Positions 12,301 through 24,300 of a stretch of 64,000 nucleotides of DNA are shown one piece after another. Below the pieces are notes generated by a model that did not search any database, had not been told where the DNA came from, and saw only the letters and a list, made by a program, of their open reading frames with translations. The stretch comes from Atherix ibis (taxonomy: Eukaryota > Arthropoda > Insecta > Diptera > Athericidae). Both the position numbers and the translations under genes were made by a program. The stretch's first letter is position 1; each line of letters begins with the position of its first letter. The stretch spans positions 27,253,212 to 27,317,211 of the forward strand of contig OY282609.1 in assembly GCA_958298945.1 (NCBI GenBank), read 5' to 3'.

Positions 12301-15300
12301 AAGTAAAGGACGCTACAAAAACAGTGAAACCTTTGAAACCTTCGAAATTGGCACCACCAAAAGTTCTCGGCAAGTCCGGCATTAGTTCCATCACAGCAAC
12401 GATAACAAAACTGATGCGACCACAAATGACGCAACCGGAACTGGTAAAGCCGAAGCTAAAAGAACAGAAACCACCAAAAAAATACCACGAAACCTGTTTC
12501 AGCGATGATTATCAATCGTCTGATTCTGAGGATGAGAAAATACGACAATCTATGGTCCGGAAACAGAGTGCCCCACCGCGAATATTCAAAGCATACCAAC
12601 AAGACGATGAACCAGAAACGACGAAGGTATTTAAATTGAATAGCGACGCAATCGTTGTCAATAGGGCACTACTAATCCTCTAATCTTTCTTTAGGAAATT
12701 GCACAAAAACTCATTGACGAAGGCTGCCTCGATAATTACGCTGAGGCTGAATTGGCCGCTGCACTAATTGAGCTAAAGTTTCAAAAAGACGCTGCCATCT
12801 GGGCTGCTAAAGAAAGTAGTGACTTGGAGCACGCCGTATCGATGCTCCAACAAGAATGTGAACTGTGCACCGGCAAATATCCCATGAACGAAATAGTTTC
12901 GATGCTAAAATGTACACATCAGTGCTGTAAGGAGTGTGCGAAAAACTATTTTACAATTCAGGTAATTCGGAGAGAATCAATTCTTTCCAAAAAAAATGAA
13001 ATTCCGAAAAATTTGTGCTTCCCTAAAATGAGCACTTTCTCAAAATTACGAAAAGTTTTGCCTAAAGACGGATAGCTGAAAAGCCAGGTCCCACCTACTA
13101 ATTACCTAATTATAAGGACCAACCTATCTTGAGGTGATCTCGAAATTGTAGAAAATCTTCAATATTCCGAAATATCTGACACTGAATCGGCGTTCCTCAA
13201 TCGGAATAACTTTGTTAGGCATTGTTTGCCCCGCGCGGTTTTTTTTATTCTGGTTACTTTTTCCGACAACTATCACCATTTTCTATTATTTCGAATTACT
13301 GGCCAAATGACATCCAAGCATCGGCAAACTGACTGGGTTTACAGTGAAACACACTCTCTAAAATTCTAATATAAGGAAACTTCCCAAAACTTGGATTGGG
13401 CATTCCCCACCTAGTCTTGACTTTATTCGGAACCTATTGTTTTTCAAGTTCCAAGTTCTAGTTTGCTTTATTGAATATATCATTAACATTTTATATTGTT
13501 CTTAATATTATTTTCTCTTCAGAATATTTAATACTAGCACAATCTTCATCGATATTATTTATTAGCTTTCTGCTATCTAAACTTAACCTAAACTCGTAAA
13601 GCTACTCTTATAAACTAAACACACGTTTTTGTATAATTATTCTTAAAACTAACCTCAAAACTAAATTCTATTTATTGAATACGATAACTGCTGCGTTCGA
13701 TGAGTCCTCTTGAATTCGTTTCGGTGCTTCCGATCGCCCGTGACGCACTTTATAGCCTTAGTGTTGTCCCTTAGGCATCTTCTTGTAGATCTGGAGTCGT
13801 TGCTCCTCAAATAGAAGTAATGTTGACAGGTACCAGGGAGTTTCTTAGGACTTGCAGTAATTTGTTTTCTGAGCTCCTGAACCCAACAACGCTTCTTTCA
13901 AGTCATCTACACAATGTCCTTGAACATACTACACACGATATAGCAATCTTTTTCCCGCTCCCTCCAAATCACAATGCGACAATTGTTTGTATGGGGCCAT
14001 TGATGACTTACAGAAAATTTTCGATAGTTAGTTAGAGGGAAGTGATAGATTGTTCAATTTTCTACAGCAAATTGAAATATTTGAGGAGGTCAAAAAGATA
14101 GCTTGTGACAAGAGTTGTTGAGTCAAGGAGTTCCGCAATAAAGGCAATCCTATTCAAAATTATAATCTGGGTTAACAGGTGCTCACCACCAACAATCTGA
14201 ATGATCCCAATGGTTATTGGGTGGGTGGCCATCAACAGCACCGTCTATTTACAAAAGTTTGGAATCACCGCCAATCCATGCACCCAGTCAAAATCCATGC
14301 ACCTTTTTGTATCTACTTAGTGACGTAGACACCCCCAAACCACGCTCCTTACAACAATTTCCATGCGACAATTTTTAATAGGAAAACTGACTCGGCCAAT
14401 GCATGCAAAACAAAATGTCACCAAATGGATTCATGGTTTTGGCGCTACAAAATAAACTTTTTAATATAGTTTCGGATAATCGCAGTTAAAATTAAATGAA
14501 ATATTAGTTTGGGGAAAAATAAAACCATTCGAACACTTTATTTAACATGGTTCATTGCTATTTTAAAAGTAACTCCATAATACCCTTCTCCCTGGTCCCT
14601 ATTAGCGAAAAACCCCATAATGTCTCTCTTCCTAGTCCCTATTGCCACTTTAAAGGTAGCTTCATAATGCCTCTTTTCCTGGTCCCTATTGCCATTTAAA
14701 AGGTGACTCCATAACGCGTCTCTCCATGGTCTCTATTGCCATTTTAAAGGTAAATTCATAATTCCTTTCTCCCTAGTCCTTATTACCATTTTAAAGGTGA
14801 TTCTATAACGTCTCTCTCCTTTTTCCCTTTTGCCATTTTAAAGATGACTCCATAAGGCCTCTCTCACTAGTCCCTATTGCCTATTTAAAGGTAACTTCAA
14901 AATGCCTGAAGTCCTGGTCCCTATTTGCGAAAAACTCGACTAAGCAGTTTTGACAATCGTCTCTTGACTAAGGAAATTTTGCAATAATAAAAAAAGATGG
15001 TAATTTTGCAATAATAAAAAAAGATGGCCAGATACGGACTAAAAATTGGATACATCAAAACTTCCCAACGAAGTTGCTGGAGTTTCTGGCGAGTCACTAT
15101 AGACGTATGTGGCTTGTTATTGTCCTGATGGAACACAAAACCTCCTATTAGCCAATTTTGGCCGCTTCAAACGGCCCAATTGTTGACGGTAGAGATCCGA
15201 GTTTAGTGTTTGGCCATATGGAAGCAGACCATAGTAGATGATTCTTTTCCAGTCCCACCAAATGCACAGCAAAACCTGGTTTGTCCACGGTTTGAGCCGC

Positions 15301-18300
15301 TTTATCGTGCGTATGTGGCCCATTTCTCAGCCCAGTCACCATCCATTTAGGAAACGGGTCGTTTTCGTTCCGTTTGGCCAAGGCTTCACAGTTGGAAAAT
15401 TCGATTCAGCATGTTTTTTTGAGTCAATTCGTGTGAAATATGGTTTAAAACTGTTTTGTGGTCGATCTTTAGCCCCTGGGCAATGTCTACGATTGCTAAC
15501 ATGCCGATCCACTTCGATCATTTGCATGATTTTATCGATATTTTCGACGACGCACCTTCCTTTTCAATGTGTATCTTTAACATCAAAAATACTAGAACGG
15601 AATCGACGAAACCAAAATTGCACGTAATTGGCTGTGACAGTATCGGGACTATAACCACCATTCACAATTGCATTTTCACCTTTATCAAAGCAAAATTGTA
15701 AAATATCTCGAATTTTCTCTTTGCTTACTTCCATATTTTAGACGCCATCCATAAGTCACAACTGAATGGACAATCAAAAAACTGTAAAAGAGTTTTTTAG
15801 TACGGAATGTCACTTGCAAAATAGTGAATTTCTGTTTCCCCAAACTACAATATATATTATTTTAAAATTTAATAAAATAAAGAAACAAAATTAAAATGTC
15901 AACAAAATAAAGAAAAACCAAAAAAAAAAAAACATTATGTCGACTCGTGAATTGCGACACGAATCATTGTTGCTGTGCAGAATACTTTGAAAAAATATGT
16001 TGCTCAACATTTCCTACGACATTTTTCTTTCCTAAGCAATTGTGAGGTTTTATGCAAGGCAATTTTTCTACATTTTCGTTTTTACACTCGAAATTCTCTT
16101 AGTTTGCAATGTTTTTTTCTGTAATTCTAAATTAAAAACAAAACTAATCCACATAACAGTTTATTTATTGTAATTTATTTAAAAATTATTACAAATTTAA
16201 CAAATAATCGCATATTTTCCAAAAGTATCTCCTCCGGTTTTGTTTGAAACGAAATTTGTTTCAAAATTTTTGTTCCTAATTTTTTTGTAAAATTTTTATA
16301 AATTCAATAAAAACAATTCTTCAAGACTATTTTCTAAATTACTGAATCAGATTTTTGCTAGCCAAACTAATAATTAGATTTATCCTCAACGAAACAGTTT
16401 ATTTCATCAAGAAAAGTCGAAATGTTTGATTAATTTTTAAAGGTTTTTTCTTAGCAAATAATTTAATTACAATAAAAATTTTTTTTAAAAAATCTGAACA
16501 TTTAATTATAATGTGAACATTTATTTAATATGAAAATTTCCATCATTTTACATTTAAATACAATAATTAAAGCAGCTTTTTTGAAAGTTTATTGACTCTT
16601 CACCTTTCGACTCTTCTTGCAAAATTCAAATGGCCTACAAATTTTTATGTTTAAGATTTTCCCTTTTTTTTAAAAAATTTCTTTGATATCTTGTAAAATT
16701 TTCTTTTAATAATAAATCGATGACTTGTGTTTTAGATAACAGACAGAAGTATTGGCGATTGCACGTGTCCATATTGCAAGGCACCAGAACTTCATGATAC
16801 TGACATGCATGAGGATGACATCTTGGAATATTTCTCCAATTTGGATATTTTCTTAAAGAATATTTTAGACGAGAACGTCCATGAGCTATTCCAGCGAAAG
16901 CTACGCGATCGGACATTAATGCAAGATCCCAATTTCAAATGGTGTGTACAGTGTTCGTCCGGATTTTTTGCCAGACCAAAGCAGAAACGTCTGATATGTC
17001 CTGATTGTGGATCTGTAACATGCGCACAATGTCGCAAGCCAGTAAGTGTTAAAAAAATTGTTGCAAAAAAATATTATAAAAACCTACGCAGGACCTTAAA
17101 AAGAGTCCACTTTCTCCATAAAAAAATACAACAAATTTGGACATAAAACTTTATCAAATGAAATTATTAAAATTTCCGAATTCATGGAAAATAGTTTGGC
17201 TTCTCTTTCCATAGTGTTTGGTTTTCTAATTTCCAAAAAAAAAAAATGCTGAAAAATTATAAAAGTGTATGAATTTTTTATTTGCCATTTTAAAATAATT
17301 TTTATTTGCCATTTTTCAAAGATTATTTCATATAAATTTTGGCGAACGGCTACGTTTTAATTGATCCAGGCGAGAGTTCCAATTTTGAACTACTTTTTCG
17401 AGCATCTCGGCTGGTATCTCGCTAATAATATGGTACCTGTAAATTCAAGGCTGAAATGAAGCTGGTTTATCAGGCATAGACGAGTGACTTCACGTAGCTT
17501 CATAGAAAATAGTCTAGAAACGTCAAAGCGCACCGGTTCGAATCACGAGATAAATTGCTCACCTAACTCATCTCTCAATATGTCCATTGTTTCACGTGCT
17601 GTGTGGCATGTAGACCCTTTTTTAGAAACCACATTTCGACCAGATGTAGTTCTTGCTCTTTGGGAAAGAAAAGTTCGAAAACATCGAGCGGTAGCGGGCG
17701 CTATTGACGGTAACGTTGAGGCCAGCGTCATCTTTAAAGAAATACGTACCGACGATTCCACCGGCCCATAACCCTCACCAATCAGTGTACTTTTCTGGGT
17801 ACAATGGCAGTTCTTGTTTTGCCTGTGGTTGTCCATCAAACCAAATGCGATCACCGAAAATTCGACCCTTTAGCAGGTCGGTCGGCTTCAGCTCTTGCAC
17901 GAGCTCTATTTTATTCGCTTTCAGACCAAGATCTTTTCACATAGTCGGGTAACACAATCCCAATTACTGTGAACGATGACGAAAGGATAATTCACGATCT
18001 CCACCAACACTGGACGCTGCGACAGCAATACGTCCCTCTGTACGCACTCTATATACACGGGTTAGTGGTTTGATGTCCAATATCGCCAAATTGCTTCGAA
18101 ATGCAATTTGACGATATTGGCTTGCTCAGTAGTTGGTCCGATTATGGCGACTATAAAATGGTCAAAGTGCACGAATCGCATTTTTCACAGAGCACGAATT
18201 TTGATAAAAAAATTAAATAATTTGTAAGCGTTGTTCGGATGTAAGTCTTTCGAACTGAGCACTTTTGACTTCTGACGCACGCCATGTGTCATGTACGATC

Positions 18301-21300
18301 TGTCAAAAATGAAAACAGCAAAAAAACTCACCGGACACTTTCTTAATAAATGCAATTTTAAATCATTTTCAATTTTCAAAGCAAAAAAAAATCCTAAGAA
18401 ATAATCTAAATTTCTTACTGAGCACTTTCGACTTTGACGCACGCCATGTGTCATGCGTAATCTGTCAAAAGTAAAAACAGCGAAAAAATTGCCGCACACT
18501 TTCTTAAAAATTTTAATTTTGAATAATTTTCAAATTTCAAAGCAAAAAAAATTCCTAGGAAATAATCTTAGATTTTTACTAAGCACTTTTGACTTTGACG
18601 CACTCCATGTGTTACGCGTAATCTGTCGAAAGTAAAAACAATCGCCGCACACTTTCTTAAAAATTTCAATTTTGAATAATTTTCAATTTTCAAAGCAAAA
18701 AAAATCCTAAAAAAAATTGTTGTGGTTTTTTTTCAGTGGGAGAACCAACACGACGGAATATCCTGTGAAAAATTCCAAGAATGGAAAATGCTCAACGATC
18801 CTGAAAAGCAAGTCGAAGGCGTTCAATTGCATTTAAAACTAAACGGAATCGATTGTCCAAAATGTAAATTCAGATACTCTTTGGCTAGGTAAGTGCGACA
18901 TTTTAGCAAAAATTTCGATATTTTTTAATGTTTAAATTTTGTTTTTTCTTTTTTAATTTTTGGTCAACCCCCGCTACCCCCTCAGAGGTGGATGTATGCA
19001 CTTCACTTGCGTGCAATGCAAATTCGAATTCTGTTATGGCTGTGGTAAACCATTCAAAATGGGCGCGAAATGTACGGTTTCGCCGTACTGTGGAAAACTG
19101 GGCTTGCACTCGCATCATCCGCGCAACTGCTTGTTCTACTTGAGAGACAAGGAGCCGCGGGAACTGCAGAATCTGCTGCTGATGCACAGCATATCCTTCG
19201 ATACAGAACAGTCGGAATTGTTCAGAACGGAGAGCGCCGACGGAGCAAAGGCGATCATCAAGTGCCCCATTCCCCTACAGAAGGAAACACCGACTGGACT
19301 TGTCGATACCATCTGCAATGGTGATGTACCTGACGGCCATGCTGGACTCTGTCGGTAAGAGAACATTTCCGCAAAACCTTTATTCACAAAACGAGTTCAC
19401 GTCCATCCCATGTCGGGTGTAGTTGGGATCGTTTTTTTTCCGCCGACTATTCCAGTCCATGTTGATCATGGATCATGTCCAAGACGATCGTGGATTGTGT
19501 CCATGATTTGGTCGGCCATTTAAATGTCAAAGAAATTTCCTCTTTTAAAACCGTTTTTACGTTCATTTCTAACCAATCTACTCCGTTCTTTTCAACGGGA
19601 ATTGAGTCCGGACTAAGTTTTTTCGCGCTTCTTGTATACTTTTTTGACTTCTCCCCCCCCCCGCTCCTTTTACATAATATTTTCTATTAAATTAACAACA
19701 AAAAAATAATTTTAACTAAAAATCGCCCAACCAACAGAAGCCATTACATTGAATATTTGTGCATGAAAATCCGCGATCATAATCTTGATACGATCAGCAT
19801 ACTATCGGCTGATGATTTGGAAATAATTATCCGGAGAGCCAGTAAACGATTACCCCCAAGGCCGCATGGACTCCTTGATGGTATCTACAAACGTGAACTG
19901 CTCAAGGTGAGAGACACAAAGTACCACCAACGCCACCAAAGTGGACGACGCTTTTGGCAAATGCTTTTTTTCTTTTATTCTTTTAATATATTTTTTTTTA
20001 TTGTATTTTTGTCTAACGTTTTTCGTGCTATTTTGTTGGTAACTCAGAACGTCATGTGTTGGGGGATCTTCCGCCATTAGTCAAGGATGTCTTCTTTGTT
20101 CTCAAGTTTTTCGTAAACTTTACGAGAAATAATGGCGATTCTTCTTTGAAATTTTTAACCAAGAATTTCTCTTAGTTTAATTTTAATACCTCACCAATCC
20201 CCCTCCGCACCTCAAACATCCTTATTTTTGAAAGTATATCGGAATAGTGAATAATTAATGAAAAAATTCCTTTTTTTGTATGATTTTTTTTTGTTTTTTG
20301 TTTTTTTCTTTCTTATTTGTAAAAATGACTTTATGTTAAAATCGGGTTTTACAACAGACAACATTACGTTGAGTATTTGGTATCAGAAGTCACCAAAGCG
20401 AATATTGATCCTTTGCCGATTCTCGATTTAACGGATTGTATACAAGAATTGCGTCGACGTGGCATACCATTACCCGAACGTGGGCCATGGGATACTGAAG
20501 ATATTTACCGTGGAATGTGTCTAAAGGTTAGCAAATCATTAATCGTAAATAATTAACAAAATTAGAAAGAAACAAAAAAATGCATAAACTTAAACACAAT
20601 TAACTCCCCCCCCCCCCTTTTTTTGTAGAATGTCCTTTTTTATTTGTTCGTTATTCGGTAAATCTGCGCTTTGCAAAAAAAAAAACAATTGGTTTTTTTG
20701 CAAAGCGCAGATTCATCGAATAATGAAAAAAAAAACAATTGTTTTTGTTATTATAAAATCCCAGAAAAAAATAAACTTCTACCTAATAATACCCCCCTCC
20801 CCCCGTCTCCCTTTCCAACAATTTCTATTTTTACCATTGAAAATTATCTTATGTGAATTTAAAAAGGAACAAAAACCTTATAGAAAAAGGTGGAATTCGC
20901 TTCAGAAAAAGTCTTTTAGAACTTAAAAAAAAATTAAATACTTTTCAAAATTTCTAAACCAAATTAATTTATTAAATTCTTTAAAGTAAACTTTATCGAA
21001 TCCTTGTAATTTTATTGTTTAATATTAAACGAAACTTTTGGAACAAAACCAAAAACTGATGTAAAACCCGATTTTTCTATTATTAAACACTCGTTTTGTT
21101 GTTCGTTTGGCTATTTTGTGTGTTTCATTTTAACAGAAAAAGAAAATTGATGTTTTGTTTTTTGAATAAATACTTTTGCATGTTCTCTTAAATTTATTTT
21201 TTGTTTTAAATTTAATTCTGGATTTTTTTATGTTTTTCTTTTCTATTCTTAAAATTTATTAGTTTTTATTTAAAAGGTTTTTTTTTTGTCGAATAGTTCT

Positions 21301-24300
21301 CTGAGAAAATCCTTAATTGAAATGAAATTCTTTATAGGAGAAACTACCAAGTGTATACGCTTAAATCCGCTGTTTTTTAGTCAAAAAAACACATGTTTTT
21401 TTTTCATAGAAAGCAAAAACAAATTTATTCAAAGTACTTGCCCTCGCTAGTTACACAATTTTTCCATCTCTCGGTTAATTTGTGGATACTACGCCAAAAA
21501 ATTACTTCTCTTTCGAGGCAAACCCCTCATCAAGCCATTTTCGGACGTCTTCGTAAGAATCGAAGTGCTGCTCAGGGAGCGCGTGGCCCATCGACGAAAA
21601 CAGATGGTAGTCGGAAAGGGCCAGGTCTGGTGAACTCGAAGTAGTTTCGGACCATTTTTAACGTGTGCGATGGTGCGTTGTCGTGGAGGAAAATCAACTT
21701 GTCATGTCTTTGTTGATAATCCATCCTTTTTTCACGCAGAACACGGTACAATTTGATCAGATATTGAAACCTGGCATTGACAGTTTTACCAGGTTTCAAT
21801 ATCTCATAGTAGACGATCTTCCGTCCGAAGCGATTTGGTTTTGGGGAAGATGTTGATGGTTGGCCGGGATCAACCCACGATTTCTTGCGTTTAGGATTCT
21901 CAAAATATATCCACTTTTCATCGCCTGTCACAATCCTAAGTAGGAACAACTTTCATTTTTGTCTGGCGAGCAAGATTTCGAATGTGTTTTGGCGTCGCTA
22001 CATCTGCCTATCGTTCAATTCATGCGGCACCCATTTTCCGATCTTTTCAATCTTCCCTATTGCACGAAGACGCATGGAAAGGCTGGTTAAGTAACACCCA
22101 ATTGGTCATTCCCACATGCACCGGCACCCATTGTAGGCAAAAAGTTCGACAACCGAAAAAGATATATTGGGTGGTTCGGAAAGTTGTTTTTTTTTATAAA
22201 AATGAAAGACGATTTTCTTATATGGTAGTGAATTAATATTTTATTCGGGCTTTTTTTCTTTAAGTGAATGATTCAATTTGTCCAACTGATGACAGTACAC
22301 TTCAGAATTGATCGTTGTGCTGCTCGGTAGAAGCTCAAAATTAACGATTCCTTTGAAATCCCACCAAACAGATAGCGTAACCTTTTTTTGATGAATATTG
22401 GCTTTCGAAGTACTTTGAGCCGGTTCATCTTTTCTACTCCAGAATCTTTTGCGCTTAACATTGTTATAGACAATTCATTTCTTGTCCCCAGTGATGATGC
22501 GCTTCAAAAATGGATTATTTTCTTGGCGTTTGAGAAGCAAATCACAAACGTCAATGCGACGGCACAAATTTTTTTCCGTAAAATGAGGAACCCATATGTC
22601 GAGCTTTGAGATTAAACCTAGCCGTTTCAAATGATCGTGAACGGTCGAATTCGATCGTTACGTGGTGCATCTTCGAGATCAAAATTGCCGGATCGAAATT
22701 TTGCAAACCAGTTTTTGCACTGGCGCTCACTTAACACATGTTCTCCATAAACATCGAATAATTTTTTTCTTGCTTGAACAGAATTTTTATCTTTTCTATA
22801 GTAAAAAAGTAAAATATGCCGAAAATGCTGTGTTTCACTTTTCATATTTAAAAGGGTATCAACCAAAAACTAGTGTGCAGAATCAATCGAATTTATTCAC
22901 AAGCAAGCCTTGACATGGTGTCCGTATCGGTGTCAGCGGCGGCATCCGTGAACAACAGTCGATGATCTTTTAGTTCGTCCAACTATTTAAGGAAAAGTTT
23001 CCTATATGGTGGATGGATCAGTTCTAGCCTTCTTAAACCTGTCAAGAGAAGCAATCACTTTCAAATTCACTCCCAACCACGGTTTCCAACGGTTGAGGTG
23101 GTTTTTATGCGTGTCGGCTTCGCACGATGCTTTTTTTAAAGTTGGACTGCTAGCTACGAACAACCGTGACACGATCTTTGGTTTTCGTAAAATAATAGCA
23201 AAAATATTCATTTTGATTTGGATGACATTTGTCTGTTGGCATTTGATAGTTGTAGGGAGTGGTCCTTAGATTAAAGAATACCTGGGGATAGGCCCTAACG
23301 TCAGATTTTACGCAATTTTCTGTCTGAATTATTGCAAAAGCTGCGAGAAATCGTAATGCTTGTATATATTTGTGTAGATTTTTTAATAGAAACTGACATC
23401 TTGTTTTCGTAATAGAAATTTGGTGAATTCCAAAAAGCATATTTAATATTCATTTAAACTCACCTATTCCCAGCAAAAATATAATTTAAACACGATAGAT
23501 GGCAACATTTATTTTTTTTCCAATCTTCTGGTATTAAATACAATTGTATTTTAGGTTTATTATTTATTTTGTAAATATTAAGTGCCTCAATTTTATAGAC
23601 TTTCGGAGAGAGAGTTTTAAAACACGTCATTCTTCATGAAATGATAGCATACCGAAATGCTTGCTTGCATACTTTTCTTTACATTTAGATACTTATCGTG
23701 AGGTGCAATTTTAAGTACGGTTTTATTAAATTTTAAATAATTTACGAACAAATTAGTATAAATTAATACATTTGCATAAATAATTTTATTCTTCACGACA
23801 TCAAATAGGAAGTTTCTCATTTAGAATACGAAGTGTTTCTTGAAAGATTATTTTGTAAGTGCGTGCGTTCTTAGGAAGGTATTTTTGAAAAAATTTGGAC
23901 AGAATTTTGGTGTAGAGACCTATCCAGTTCTTCTATAATCTTAAGGATAGATGTTAAAAAATCTGCTTGTTGCGAAATATGTAATTGTCGATACCATATA
24001 AAAAAAAATTGTTAAATGAAAAAAAAGATTTGAGTGGTATAATGCCATTTAACATTTAATACAGTAACAACCTCAACCCCATTTTCCCCGCCACTTTTAA
24101 TATTAGGTGTTGTAAAAAAAATTCATTTTTTGCATTAAATTAAAGATTTTATTTAGCATAGATAGAATGATACGATTTAGGTCAAATATGCACCGTTTTG
24201 TTCGATAACTTGTTGCCAATTTGGAGGTAATTTCATAATGCCTGTCTCATAGAAACCCTCGTCCCTATTGGCAAAAAAAACTGGGATAGTCGATTTTCAC

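Larger units (their letters stand above)
20527..21389. other. LUBEL: Intron after alternative exon b
   Basis: Holds the C12-T7 tract (20606-20624), the hairpin (20651-20723) and a second C-rich run (20791-20807). The remainder is AT-rich and empty. Confidence 0.7.

Noticed and set aside
13820..14035. Plus-strand open frame of 71 codons
   Set aside because: It lies in an unclassified repeat-like stretch of intron and shows no protein family features.
14554..14930. CRISPR-like array
   Set aside because: The 47-bp units are contiguous with no distinct spacers, and the context is a eukaryotic intron.
19738..20526. Both LDD exons used in series
   Set aside because: Exon a ends in phase 0 while exon b needs two bases, so the frame breaks and stops almost at once.
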